A DNA stretch of 64,000 bases, from the NCBI GenBank assembly GCA_964451365.1, contig CAYVIB010000022.1, forward strand, positions 26,968 through 90,967, in the 5' to 3' direction. The position numbers and the translations under genes are program-made. Below, in pieces: positions 1-8,812 of this stretch. This DNA comes from CAYVIB01 sp964451365 (GTDB lineage: Bacteria; Pseudomonadota; Gammaproteobacteria; Pseudomonadales; Cellvibrionaceae). Position 1 is the stretch's first letter; the number at the start of each line of letters is the position of its first letter. Below the pieces are notes generated by a model. It had not been told where the DNA came from. It did not search any database and saw only the letters and a program-made list of their open reading frames with translations.

Positions 1-307
1 GGGTGGTGGGACAGATATCAGGGCAGTGGGTAAAACCAAAATAAATCAATGTCCACTTGCCTTTCAGGTTTTCCAGGGAAAACGGTCGGCCTTGATGGTC
101 AACCATTGTAAAATCCCCGATTATCCGCGGTTTGTCGAACACAATAGCACCGTTTGCGCGAAGTTCAGCGGCGGACATAATGCGCGGTGAGAGCATTTTG
201 TGCAGAAACAACACAAGTATCACTGCCATTACCACCAGGCAGGAAATAACTGTAATCCAGATCGCTTTTCGTTGTTGAGGGGACTTTGTATTTACGGAAT
301 TTTCCAT
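1..307 (-). CDS. SCO1/SenC family copper chaperone (3' end outside the window)
   Basis: Reading the minus strand from ATG at 305-307 gives about 102 residues before the window ends. There is a short cytoplasmic N-terminus, one membrane anchor (about residues 14-35), then the start of a thioredoxin-like fold with the motif FTHCPDICPTT. CxxxC followed by proline is the copper/thiol motif of SCO proteins, which deliver copper to the CuA site of cytochrome c oxidase. It lies 21 bases downstream of cyoE and is the last visible gene of the oxidase assembly operon. The C-terminal part, with the conserved histidine ligand, is outside the window. Confidence 0.93.
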   Translation of the reverse strand, partial: MENSVNTKSPQQRKAIWITVISCLVVMAVILVLFLHKMLSPRIMSAAELRANGAIVFDKPRIIGDFTMVDHQGRPFSLENLKGKWTLIYFGFTHCPDICPTT

Positions 308-328
308 GGGTTATCTAAACGGGAAAAA

Positions 329-1231
329 TTAAAGTGGCATAAGATAGTGATCCAACAGCATGATGCCGAACAGAGCCATTAAATAAATAATGGAATAGCG
401 GAATGTATCCATGCCCGCGTTCGGATTTTTACCTATCATCAAAACAATGGCGTAATACAAAAAACCCAACCCGAGCACAACCGCACCCAGCAGGTACAGC
501 GTGTTGAGCATATGCGTGGCAAAGGGCAGCAGGGTAACCGCGATCAGCATCAATGTGTAAAGAATGATATGGAACTTGGTGTAGTTCTCACCATGCGTGA
601 CCGGCAACATGGGAATTTTCGCATTGGCGTATTCCTTTTTCCGGTGAACCGCCAGCGCCCAAAAGTGCGGTGGTGTCCAGGCGAAAATAATCAACACCAG
701 CAGCAGTGCGTGGCCATGGATTTCCCCGGTAACGGCGGTCCAGCCCAGCAGGGGTGGCGCGGCACCGGCAAGGCCACCGATAACGATGTTTTGCGGTGTG
801 GCCCGCTTTAAAAAGAAGGTATAGATAAATGCGTAACCCACCAGCGATGCCAGCGTCAGCCAGGCAGTCAGGGCGTTAATCCAGACCATCAGGATCGTCA
901 TGCCGGCCAGCCCGAGGACGAACGCAAACGCAATGGCATTTTTCGGTGCGATGCGGCCCCTGGCCACCGGTCGATTAAAAGTGCGGGCCATTTTTACATC
1001 AATGTGGCGATCCACCAGATGATTGACTGTCGCCGCCGAACCCGCGCAAAGGCCGATGCCCAGGTTACCCAGAACCAACACATGCAACGGCACCATGCCC
1101 GGCACCGCCAGCAGCATTCCGATCAGTGAAGTTAAAAGCATCAGCGCCACCACACCCGGCTTGGTGAGTTCGTAATAGTCCCGCCAGGAGGCGCTCGATT
1201 CATGTGATAGGGATAATTCGGGTTCGGACAT
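329..1231 (-). CDS. cyoE: Protohaem IX farnesyltransferase (haem O synthase)
   Basis: This 300-residue polytopic inner-membrane prenyltransferase converts haem B to haem O. The two UbiA-family signatures are visible: NHLVDRHIDVKM with its Asp-rich motif, and RTFNRPVARGRI just after it. About eight or nine hydrophobic segments follow the short hydrophilic N-terminus. The length is normal for CyoE/CtaB. It sits between ctaA and the SCO gene, so haem A synthesis, copper delivery and oxidase subunits are encoded together; ctaB would be an equally good name here. Confidence 0.96.
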   Translation of the reverse strand: MSEPELSLSHESSASWRDYYELTKPGVVALMLLTSLIGMLLAVPGMVPLHVLVLGNLGIGLCAGSAATVNHLVDRHIDVKMARTFNRPVARGRIAPKNAIAFAFVLGLAGMTILMVWINALTAWLTLASLVGYAFIYTFFLKRATPQNIVIGGLAGAAPPLLGWTAVTGEIHGHALLLVLIIFAWTPPHFWALAVHRKKEYANAKIPMLPVTHGENYTKFHIILYTLMLIAVTLLPFATHMLNTLYLLGAVVLGLGFLYYAIVLMIGKNPNAGMDTFRYSIIYLMALFGIMLLDHYLMPL

Positions 1232-1256
1232 AAAAAATTCCGCTGGTACTCTTTTC

Positions 1257-2441
1257 TTAAACCGTTTTCACGGTCTGGATTCGGTGATTGACGGTGATAA
1301 TCGTTAACAACAGCAGTGCGCCACCGGCATTGTGCGCGACCGCCACAGTCAGAGGCAGGCTGAACTCCACGTTGCTGATACCCAAAGCTATCTGGCCCAG
1401 GAGAACAACCGCTGTCACTATGGCCATCAATCGCGCGGAAAATTCCCGCACTCGCCACAACCGCACAACCAGCACTGTCACAAGGATAAACGTCAGCAAT
1501 GCTCCAATGCGGTGGGACAAATGGATCGCCGTACGCGCATCGTTATCCAGCAGTCCGCCCAGGTAATTGGGTCCAACATGCTGAAAAATATTAAATCCCT
1601 GAGCGAAGTCCGCTTCAGGCCACCAGCGGTTGTGGCACATGGGAAAATCCGCGCACGCCAATGCGGCGTAGTTGGAGGTTGTCCAGCCACCCAGGGCAAT
1701 CTGGACGATCACCATAACAAGCGCAACCGCCGCAAGCAATCGCAGGCGCAACAAGGGTGCGACAGACCGCGCCGGGAATTGCCAGTGGTATTTCCCGGTT
1801 CGTTGAATCAGCAACCAGATCAAGCTAAGCGTGGCAAACCCCCCCAGCAGATGCGCGGTAACAACCTGCGGCCATAGCTTCAGGGTAACGGTCCACATGC
1901 CGAAGAGCCCCTGCAGAATAACGAATCCCGCCAGCAATGCCATCAGTTTCAGTGGCTGTTGATGTTCCGCGGGTGTTTTTGCATAAGCCAGGCGAAGGAG
2001 GTTGGCAAAATAGATTGCCACAAGCACAAGCAGGTAGGGATCGAGCGCATCGCCCACAACAATGCGCGCGATTGTTCCGGCGACCAGCACACTCAATAAC
2101 AGCACGATGCCGCGCCAGGATTTGTCGGAAGAGGTACTGTTTACAGCACGCACGGCCAAACCGAAAATAACCAGGATAACCAGGCCCAACGTCGAGGCGA
2201 ATATACGGTGGATCTGTTCAGGCCAGGTTTTATCGGTTTCCACCGGGGTGTCGGCAAACGCCTGATTGGCCGCGTGAATGTCCTCCGCTGAAGTGGGCAC
2301 CCAGAGGTGGCCGTAACAGGTTGGCCAGTCCGGACACCCAAGGCCCGCATGCACAAGGCGGGTAAATGCGCCGAGCACAACAACGGTAATTGCCAGAAAG
2401 ACGGCAAGACAGGACAAATAAAACAGCGGAGATTTTTTCAT
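1257..2441 (-). CDS. ctaA: Haem A synthase (COX15/CtaA family)
   Basis: This 394-residue integral membrane protein oxidises haem O to haem A for the aa3 centre of cytochrome c oxidase. Around residues 25-40 it has TRLVHAGLGCPDWPTC, and later a second cysteine pair in ACADFPMC, both typical of the COX15 type. Paired histidines in the membrane segments (for example EQIHR, AHLLGG, HLSHR, AHNAGG) fit the haem ligands. It is eight bases downstream of the SCO-like gene and 25 bases upstream of cyoE, so co-transcription is likely. Confidence 0.95.
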   Translation of the reverse strand: MKKSPLFYLSCLAVFLAITVVVLGAFTRLVHAGLGCPDWPTCYGHLWVPTSAEDIHAANQAFADTPVETDKTWPEQIHRIFASTLGLVILVIFGLAVRAVNSTSSDKSWRGIVLLLSVLVAGTIARIVVGDALDPYLLVLVAIYFANLLRLAYAKTPAEHQQPLKLMALLAGFVILQGLFGMWTVTLKLWPQVVTAHLLGGFATLSLIWLLIQRTGKYHWQFPARSVAPLLRLRLLAAVALVMVIVQIALGGWTTSNYAALACADFPMCHNRWWPEADFAQGFNIFQHVGPNYLGGLLDNDARTAIHLSHRIGALLTFILVTVLVVRLWRVREFSARLMAIVTAVVLLGQIALGISNVEFSLPLTVAVAHNAGGALLLLTIITVNHRIQTVKTV

Positions 2442-2449
2442 CGCAAAGT

Positions 2450-3067
2450 TTATTGGTAGTCGATGGAGTATTTCAGTGCCCGCTTCAGGTCTTTCAACAG
2501 ATCGTTACCATGAATTTCAGCTGTGTAGGCCATCATGGCAAAACCCTCCTGGTCCACCAGCAGGTAATAGGGCGTCTCTTCCAGGTTCAAGTCTAAATCG
2601 GTCGTACCGACCCAGTTGTCCCAGCGGGTGCGATCGACATTCACTACCTTAAGAAAAGGGTGCTCTTCCTTTATCCCATTTAAAAACTCTTCCCCCTGCG
2701 CACCCGCAAGGTTAACAGCGTAACGCTCAACGCGAGTGCCTTTTTCGCCCAGGCGAATATGTACCTGCCGGGTGGTGTAAAGATTTTTCCGACAGTTCTC
2801 GTTGCAGCCATGCGGAACCGGTAAAAAAATCCGCCATTTCTTGTCGTCATTAATTTCCTGTAACACCGCTTCATTGCCATCGGCCAGGATTTCGGTAACG
2901 TGGTTGGCCGGCGATATCAGTTTACCGGTGTTCACTGTATCCTCGGGTACGCCGATGCCGGTAAAGAAAACAAAATAAGCAGCCGCAATGGGCAGAATGC
3001 TCACCATAAGAATGGCGATCAGCGGTTTCTTACTTCTCGCGGGAATGTATTTTTCTTCGTTCGACAT
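2450..3067 (-). CDS. Membrane-anchored SCO/thioredoxin-like protein of the cox operon
   Basis: This 205-residue protein has one N-terminal transmembrane segment (about 15-37) and a periplasmic domain. It contains CNENC (CxxxC spacing) followed by a thioredoxin-like pattern, including a conserved YLLVDQEGF strand near the end. I recognise it as the unnamed protein found between SURF1 and ctaA in Pseudomonas cox clusters. A role in copper or thiol handling during oxidase assembly is inferred from the motif and position; no function is established that I know of. It starts four bases after the SURF1 stop. Confidence 0.8.
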   Translation of the reverse strand: MSNEEKYIPARSKKPLIAILMVSILPIAAAYFVFFTGIGVPEDTVNTGKLISPANHVTEILADGNEAVLQEINDDKKWRIFLPVPHGCNENCRKNLYTTRQVHIRLGEKGTRVERYAVNLAGAQGEEFLNGIKEEHPFLKVVNVDRTRWDNWVGTTDLDLNLEETPYYLLVDQEGFAMMAYTAEIHGNDLLKDLKRALKYSIDYQ

Positions 3068-3071
3068 ATCT

Positions 3072-3815
3072 TTATTTTCGATTTCGGGTCAATACCTGCG
3101 CGATATTGCTGTTTGTGTATAGAAAAAGTATTACCAGCGCCACAGCCATGGCAAACCATTGCACCGCATATGCTCGATGCTTTTCCGGCGTCATATTGAT
3201 CGGCTGCCAATTTACCGCCAGCGCGCCGGGGCTATCCGCATCAATCTGTAAAGCTTGCGGAAAAAGGGGTTCTCCCATCTGCCGCTGCATCACATTCATA
3301 TCCAGTTCGAGCAAACGATGAGGCCATTCGCTTACCCGGTTTTGCGATTCGTCGATAAACGGCGAATCCGCCGGCGTTACCAACATGCCCGATAACACCA
3401 GATCACCTTCCGGCGTGGAAAACTCCGGCAGTTCATCCCGATAGGCTTTTGCCGCAATCCAACCGCGATTCACCGCGACTCGCGCGTCGCCTTCGGTTTG
3501 GAACAGCATTATAACGTGATACCCGAGGCGGCCATCCTGTATTTTGTTCTCCAACAGCCAGTATTTCCCATCAAGGAATTTGCCGGTCATCCGTACCCGC
3601 CGATAATTAGCCTGTGCCGTTTTCACGTCGCTGAAGTCGACCGGCGGCAATGCTTGCTGTTGCCGGTACTCTTCTTGTATGGTTTGTTTTTCCTCCGCCC
3701 GATGTAGCTGCCAAAACCCTAAACTCACCAGCAACGGCAGCAGCAACAGGGTAAAAAGTGTAATCTTCCAGTTGAGTTTGAAGGCAAATTTCGGCTTGTC
3801 ATTCAACTGGTTCAT
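3072..3815 (-). CDS. SURF1 family cytochrome oxidase assembly protein
   Basis: This 247-residue protein has the SURF1 layout: an N-terminal membrane helix (about 14-35) with LGFWQLHRAEEK, a large periplasmic domain with GKYWLLENK and VNRGWIAA, and a C-terminal membrane helix ending in LFLYTN. SURF1 helps insert haem A into subunit I. The gene heads the assembly sub-operon SURF1, SCO-like, ctaA, cyoE, SCO. Its start codon is only 15 bases from the start of the divergent small gene at 3831, so the promoter must lie inside that neighbour or further upstream. Confidence 0.94.
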   Translation of the reverse strand: MNQLNDKPKFAFKLNWKITLFTLLLLPLLVSLGFWQLHRAEEKQTIQEEYRQQQALPPVDFSDVKTAQANYRRVRMTGKFLDGKYWLLENKIQDGRLGYHVIMLFQTEGDARVAVNRGWIAAKAYRDELPEFSTPEGDLVLSGMLVTPADSPFIDESQNRVSEWPHRLLELDMNVMQRQMGEPLFPQALQIDADSPGALAVNWQPINMTPEKHRAYAVQWFAMAVALVILFLYTNSNIAQVLTRNRK

Positions 3816-3830
3816 CCGAAGGCACCGCTT

Positions 3831-4082
3831 ATGGGACTGAAAATCGCTATCGTCGTTTTGTTCATTGCCGTTGTGGCCAGTCTCAGCAGCGGATTGGTTT
3901 TCCTGCTCAAAGACCTGAACGCACCGAAGTCGAAACGCGCGCTATACGCACTGGGAATCAGGATCACGCTTGCCGCCACATTATTGGGCTTGATCGCTTA
4001 CGGACTTCAAAGCGGAAAGCTGGGCAGCACGGCCCCCTGGGATAGACAACAACCAAACTCAACTGCGCAGGATCAAAACTAA
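3831..4082 (+). CDS. DUF2909 small twin-helix membrane protein
   Basis: This 83-residue protein has two hydrophobic helices (about 4-26 and 39-61) linked by a basic loop (LNAPKSKRA). The pattern matches the DUF2909 proteins found in cytochrome c oxidase loci of gammaproteobacteria; function unknown. It is the only plus-strand gene in the oxidase locus, divergent from SURF1 and convergent with coxC. GAAGG about eight bases upstream of the ATG is a plausible ribosome binding site. The C-terminal twenty residues are hydrophilic. Confidence 0.82.
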   Translation: MGLKIAIVVLFIAVVASLSSGLVFLLKDLNAPKSKRALYALGIRITLAATLLGLIAYGLQSGKLGSTAPWDRQQPNSTAQDQN

Positions 4083-4152
4083 CTGACAGCGGTAGCTCAA
4101 AACAGTTTACCGGTATAAAAAATATCGGGGAGCCGGAGCTCCCCAACGATGA

Positions 4153-5064
4153 TTAACCCAAGATATAAACAAAGATAAACAGGCCCAGCCAGACCACATC
4201 CACAAAGTGCCAATACCAGCTCGACGCCTCGAAACCAAAGCTGTCATGATGGTTAAAGTGGCCTTTAAATACTGAACGCAGAAACTGGACCAGCAGCATG
4301 AATGTGCCGAGAGTCACGTGCATGCCGTGAAAGCCGGTCAGCATAAAGAACGTGGTTCCGTAAACACCGGAATTCAGTGTCAGGCCCATTGCGTGGTAAG
4401 CGTGGTAGTACTCGTAAACCTGCACATGCAGGAAGATAATTCCCAACAGTACGGTAAAACCAAGCCAGGCGTTAAAAGCTTTCCTGTTGTTGTTTTTTAA
4501 CGCGGTGTGGGCGAAATGCACGGTAAAGCTGGAAGTCAGCAGGATCACCGTGTTCCAGAAAGGCAACCAGGTAAACCAGTTTCCGATACCGGGATTGCTC
4601 ATATTTTCATGCGGACCGAGCCGCGTGGCACTCTCGCCGTTAAGCGCCATGTCCGGCGTGGTCATCAACGGCCAATCGGCTTTGAAATCATTCCACAACA
4701 GTTCGCTGGTCGGACCTTCGGAAAGCCAGGGTAACGCGAAAGCACGAATATAGAAAAGGGCCCCAAAAAACGCGGCAAAAAACATAACTTCGCTGAAAAT
4801 AAACCAACCCATTCCCCACACGTAGGAACGTTTCAGTTGCGCGCTGTTTTTACCGGCCAGGTTCTCCGCGATAACCGTGGAGAACCAGTTGTATAAAACC
4901 ACTGCCATCATGCCAAAACCCAGGAGGAAAACGAACTTTCCGCTGGCGTTTTGGTTAATCCAGTTCCCCAGTCCAAATACCGTTAAAAACAGCGCAATCG
5001 ATGCAAAAATCGGCAATTTGCTTTGCTCTGGAACGTAATAATGTTCGTGTTGATGTTCTGCCAT
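4153..5064 (-). CDS. coxC: Cytochrome c oxidase subunit III
   Basis: This 303-residue protein has seven predicted membrane helices and the family segments SEVMFFAAFFGALFY, TGFHGMHVTLG and SWYWHFVDVVWLGLF. Subunit III stabilises the proton-pumping core and holds bound lipid. It is transcribed after coxB, coxA and ctaG, 30 bases downstream of ctaG. The length is slightly above the usual 260-290, from a longer periplasmic loop between the first helices. Confidence 0.97.
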   Translation of the reverse strand: MAEHQHEHYYVPEQSKLPIFASIALFLTVFGLGNWINQNASGKFVFLLGFGMMAVVLYNWFSTVIAENLAGKNSAQLKRSYVWGMGWFIFSEVMFFAAFFGALFYIRAFALPWLSEGPTSELLWNDFKADWPLMTTPDMALNGESATRLGPHENMSNPGIGNWFTWLPFWNTVILLTSSFTVHFAHTALKNNNRKAFNAWLGFTVLLGIIFLHVQVYEYYHAYHAMGLTLNSGVYGTTFFMLTGFHGMHVTLGTFMLLVQFLRSVFKGHFNHHDSFGFEASSWYWHFVDVVWLGLFIFVYILG

Positions 5065-5094
5065 GTTTCTATCCCGTCGTTCTATATTGGCAAT

Positions 5095-5733
5095 TTAATT
5101 TTTGGCCATTAAGGTTTGTGTTTCAGATTCTGCTGGTTGTTCATCATTGGTCCGGGCTTGCTTCAGCTCGGACTGTTTGCTCTGTACCGCATCGGGCGAT
5201 GTTTTGGTTACATCAAAAAGCGTGTATGACAGTGTGATTGTATTGACGCCTTTTGGCATATCCTGGTCGACGATGAACTGCAGCCCCAATTCCGCCGATT
5301 CACCCGGTCCCAGCGCCTGCTGGTTAAAGCAAAAACATTCCGTCTTGTGGAAATAATCCGTCGCGTTGTGTGGCACCAGACTGGGCACCGCCTGTCCCAC
5401 CATAATTTCGCCAGTGGGGTTTTCCGCGTAGAAATGGGTGGTCACAGCCTCGCCCGGATGCACATCGATAGAAAAATCCATGGGTTTGAATTCCCACGGC
5501 ATATTTTCGTTTTTCGTACCGACAAACTGCACCCGAACCACACGGCTGGAGTCCACCTTGCTTTCCACCGCCTCATAGCGGCCCTTGGTTTTACCGTTGA
5601 TGCCCGTCAACTCGCAAAACAGCGTGTATAGCGGGGGCATCACCCACATTGCGAAAGCAAACATGGCGATAGCCAGCATCACCAACTTCACAAAAGTGAC
5701 TTTAACCGCCTGCTTTTCATGTTGCGTTGTCAT
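5095..5733 (-). CDS. ctaG: CtaG/Cox11 copper chaperone for CuB
   Basis: This 212-residue protein has one N-terminal membrane helix (about 12-35) and a periplasmic immunoglobulin-like domain. The motif ECFCFNQQ carries the paired copper-binding cysteines of Cox11, which loads CuB into subunit I. The hydrophilic tail after about residue 180 is longer than in many homologues. It lies 24 bases downstream of coxA, the position normal for Pseudomonas-type loci. Confidence 0.96.
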   Translation of the reverse strand: MTTQHEKQAVKVTFVKLVMLAIAMFAFAMWVMPPLYTLFCELTGINGKTKGRYEAVESKVDSSRVVRVQFVGTKNENMPWEFKPMDFSIDVHPGEAVTTHFYAENPTGEIMVGQAVPSLVPHNATDYFHKTECFCFNQQALGPGESAELGLQFIVDQDMPKGVNTITLSYTLFDVTKTSPDAVQSKQSELKQARTNDEQPAESETQTLMAKN

Positions 5734-5757
5734 ACCAGGACCACTACCGTCGGTTGA

Positions 5758-7308
5758 TTATTTCACTTCCGGTGGCGTGGCAAAAGTGTGGTACGGCGCT
5801 GGGGACGGCACTGTCCACTCAAGGCCGTGGGAACCTTCCCACACTTCCTGGGTTGCCTTTTTGCCACTGACGATGGTTCTAATCACGATGTACAGGAACA
5901 GGATTTGCGCCGCCCCGAACAGGAGAGCGCCGATCGAGGAGATCATGTTCCAGTCCGCCCACAGCGGGTTGTAGTCCGGGATACGGCGCGGCATGCCGGC
6001 CAGGCCGGAGAAGTGCATCGGGAAGAATGTCACGTTCAGGCCGATAAATGCCAACCAGAAGTGGGTTTTGCCCAGGACTTCGTTATACATATGGCCGCTC
6101 CACTTGGGCAGCCAGTAATAAACTGCGGCGGTGATGGAGAAGATAGCTCCCGGCACCAACACGTAGTGGAAGTGAGCGACTACGAAATAGGTATCGTGGT
6201 ACTGGAAGTCCGCTGGCGCGATAGCCAGCATCAGGCCGGAAAAGCCGCCGATGGTGAACAGGATAACGAAAGCGATAGCGAACAGCATCGGCGTTTCGAA
6301 GGTCATCGAGCCTTTCCACATGGTGGTAACCCAGTTGAACACCTTCACGCCGGTAGGTACCGCGATCAGCATGGTCGCGTACATAAATACCAGCTCGCTG
6401 AACAGCGGCATGCCCACGGTGAACATATGGTGCGCCCACACGATAAAGCTCAGGAAGGCAATGGACGCAGTGGCGTACACCATCGACGAATAACCGAACA
6501 ACGGCTTGCGCGCGAATGTTGGAATAATCGCGCTGACAATACCGAACGCCGGCAGAATCATGATGTAAACCTCGGGGTGACCAAAGAACCAGAACACGTG
6601 CTGGAACAGGACCGGATCGCCACCGCCGGCGGCATCGAAGAAGCTGGTGCCGAAGTGGATATCCATCAGCATCATGGTTACCACGCCCGCCAGTACCGGC
6701 ATAACAGCAATCAGCAGGTAAGCCGTGATCAGCCAGGTCCAGACGAACAACGGCATTTTCATCAGGGTCATACCCGGCGCGCGCATATTCAGGATGGTGG
6801 CGATGATGTTGATTGCCCCCATGATCGAACTGGCACCCATAATATGAATAGCGAATATGAAGAAAGTGACCGAGGGCGGCGCATAGGTGGTGGACAGCGG
6901 AGCGTAGAAGGTCCAACCGAAGTTGGGCGCGCCGCCTTCCATGAACAACGTGGATGCCAGCATCGCGAAGGCAAAGGGCAGAATCCAGAAACTCCAGTTG
7001 TTCATACGCGGCAGGGCCATGTCGGGAGCACCGATCATCATCGGCACCATCCAGTTGGCCAGGCCGACAAAAGCCGGCATCACCGCACCGAATACCATTA
7101 CCAGGCCGTGCATGGTGGTCATCTGGTTAAAGAATTCAGGCTCGACGATTTGCAGACCCGGCTGGAACAGCTCCGCCCGGATAATCAGGGCGAATACGCC
7201 GCCCAGCAAAAACATCGCAAAACTGAACCACAGGTACATGCTACCTATGTCTTTGTGGTTGGTTGTGTACAACCAGCGGGTAAACCCTTTCGCAGGACCA
7301 TGTGCCAT
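5758..7308 (-). CDS. coxA: Cytochrome c oxidase subunit I
   Basis: This is the catalytic haem-copper subunit, 516 residues from the chosen start, with about twelve helices. Metal-site motifs are intact: WFFGHPEVYIMILPAFG (CuB histidine and the cross-linked tyrosine), VWAHHMFT (two CuB histidines) and HDTYFVVAHFHYVL (haem histidines). The frame stays open upstream to 7386, but that extension would overlap the end of coxB. ATG at 7306-7308 gives MAHGPAKGF, 13 bases after the coxB stop with a G-rich binding site in front, and matches homologues. Confidence 0.97.
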   Translation of the reverse strand: MAHGPAKGFTRWLYTTNHKDIGSMYLWFSFAMFLLGGVFALIIRAELFQPGLQIVEPEFFNQMTTMHGLVMVFGAVMPAFVGLANWMVPMMIGAPDMALPRMNNWSFWILPFAFAMLASTLFMEGGAPNFGWTFYAPLSTTYAPPSVTFFIFAIHIMGASSIMGAINIIATILNMRAPGMTLMKMPLFVWTWLITAYLLIAVMPVLAGVVTMMLMDIHFGTSFFDAAGGGDPVLFQHVFWFFGHPEVYIMILPAFGIVSAIIPTFARKPLFGYSSMVYATASIAFLSFIVWAHHMFTVGMPLFSELVFMYATMLIAVPTGVKVFNWVTTMWKGSMTFETPMLFAIAFVILFTIGGFSGLMLAIAPADFQYHDTYFVVAHFHYVLVPGAIFSITAAVYYWLPKWSGHMYNEVLGKTHFWLAFIGLNVTFFPMHFSGLAGMPRRIPDYNPLWADWNMISSIGALLFGAAQILFLYIVIRTIVSGKKATQEVWEGSHGLEWTVPSPAPYHTFATPPEVK

Positions 7309-7321
7309 AATTTCGACCCCC

Positions 7322-8461
7322 CTATTGGCCTTGCTTGAAATTAACAACGTCGACTGGCTGGACCTGGTCGCCCATGTTGTTGCCAAACGCGTTACGTTGG
7401 TAGGTAATGACGGCGGCCAGTTCCACCGGCGTCAACTGCTCGCCGAAGGCCTGCATCGCTGTACCAGGCACACCGTTGATAACCACATCAAGGTGCGCGG
7501 CGAGTTCACCCGTGGCCACCGGGCTACCGGCAATTGCCGGGAACGCGCCGGCTATGCCCTTACCATCCAGTTGGTGACAGGCGGCACAACGCGCGGTGTA
7601 AACCTGCTGGCCCTGGGCGTAAAGTTCATCAAAGGAAAGCGTTTGTTTGGCGGCCTCGGCAATTGCCAGTGCCGCTTCGCGTTTCTCCGCCAGCCAGGCA
7701 TCGTACTCCGCCGGCTCAACCGCATGGACTTCAATCGGCATAAAACCGTGATCCTTACCGCAGAGCTCGGCACACTGGCCACGGTAAACGCCGGGTTCTT
7801 CAACATAGGTCCAGGCTTCGTTTACGTAACCGGGGATTGCGTCGCGCTTGACCGCCAGATCGGGCACCCACCAGCTATGGATGACATCCGCGGCGGTTAC
7901 CAGAAAACGTACTTTTTTGCCTGTGGGGATATAAAGAGGCTCGTCCACTTCCAGCAAATAGTGCTCACCTTTTTCAGCCTGACCACGGATTTGCTCCTGA
8001 GCCGTTCCCAGATTGGAAAAGAAAACCACGTCCTGGCCGAGATACTCGTATTTCCACTTCCACTGATAACCGGTGACGAGAATATCCACTTCGGAATTTT
8101 CCGTGTCGTAGATATCCTTGAGTGTGCTGGTTGCGGGAACCGCCATGCCCACCAGGATCAGCGCGGGGATAATGGTCCACACCAGCTCCAGGGTGACACT
8201 CTCATGAAAATTAGCGGCCTTTACACCACGTGACTTGCGGTGAAGGTACATGCTCACAAACATAGCGCCGAACACCAGCACGCCAATAACGCAGCATATG
8301 TAAAATATCAGCATATGCAGGTCGTAAACATCCTTACTGACAGACGTTACGCCCTCGGTCATATTTAACTGCCATTCGTTCGCTCCCGCCAATGATGGCA
8401 ATACCACCAATGTAAAAGCACCAAATAGCAGAGCGAGCGACCGCTTGGAAATACTTAACAT
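7322..8461 (-). CDS. coxB: Cytochrome c oxidase subunit II fused to cytochrome c (caa3 type)
   Basis: This 379-residue protein has a signal peptide (cut near ANEW), two membrane helices, a cupredoxin domain and a C-terminal mono-haem cytochrome c domain. CuA ligands are visible in CAELCGKDHGFM (C230, C234, H238, M241). The haem motif CAACH is at 292-296, with a likely axial methionine at 336. The fused haem domain makes this a caa3-type enzyme that relays electrons internally. It is the first gene of the operon; its promoter must lie in the 351 bases upstream. Confidence 0.97.
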   Translation of the reverse strand: MLSISKRSLALLFGAFTLVVLPSLAGANEWQLNMTEGVTSVSKDVYDLHMLIFYICCVIGVLVFGAMFVSMYLHRKSRGVKAANFHESVTLELVWTIIPALILVGMAVPATSTLKDIYDTENSEVDILVTGYQWKWKYEYLGQDVVFFSNLGTAQEQIRGQAEKGEHYLLEVDEPLYIPTGKKVRFLVTAADVIHSWWVPDLAVKRDAIPGYVNEAWTYVEEPGVYRGQCAELCGKDHGFMPIEVHAVEPAEYDAWLAEKREAALAIAEAAKQTLSFDELYAQGQQVYTARCAACHQLDGKGIAGAFPAIAGSPVATGELAAHLDVVINGVPGTAMQAFGEQLTPVELAAVITYQRNAFGNNMGDQVQPVDVVNFKQGQ

Positions 8462-8812
8462 CGCCCCATCTCCGTTACGATTTAGGTTTTAATTTGAAAA
8501 AATAGTTATTGGGTAATAGCCTGGCCGATGAAAACCAACTGGATTGACCATACTGTTTGGCAGGGCAGCTTGACCGCCTGCCGGTAGCGGACCCGGAACC
8601 CCCAGATCATTTGCCCGATGCCTGTTATTCCCCCGCAAGCGATGAAAGCCAAGAGCTTTCAACACCATCACCCACAAGGAGTAGGTGTGGTCTATTACCG
8701 AAGGCCGGCATTATAACGGTAGCCGAAGCAATAAAGTAAGTGCTGAAAACATTTGCAGCCAAAATATCAATACCTTTCCTAAGGACTTAATGCAAAGCTG
8801 CCAATATCACCT
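8462..8812. other. Divergent intergenic region between coxB and a MATE gene
   Basis: These 351 bases hold no convincing gene. They separate two divergent start codons and must contain the coxB promoter on the minus strand and the MATE promoter on the plus strand. I see no clear sigma-70 boxes that I would place with confidence and no obvious riboswitch. Confidence 0.6.

Noticed and set aside
5788..7338. A 516-residue open frame antisense to coxA
   Set aside because: It is a shadow of the strongly biased coxA codons, low in complexity and rich in His, Gln and Arg, with no binding site or family match.
8551..8570. A LexA-like site (TACTGT, ten bases, CAG) upstream of the DinF-like MATE gene
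   Set aside because: The central bases are GC-rich and unlike the alternating AT of known gammaproteobacterial sites. The spacing alone is weak evidence.
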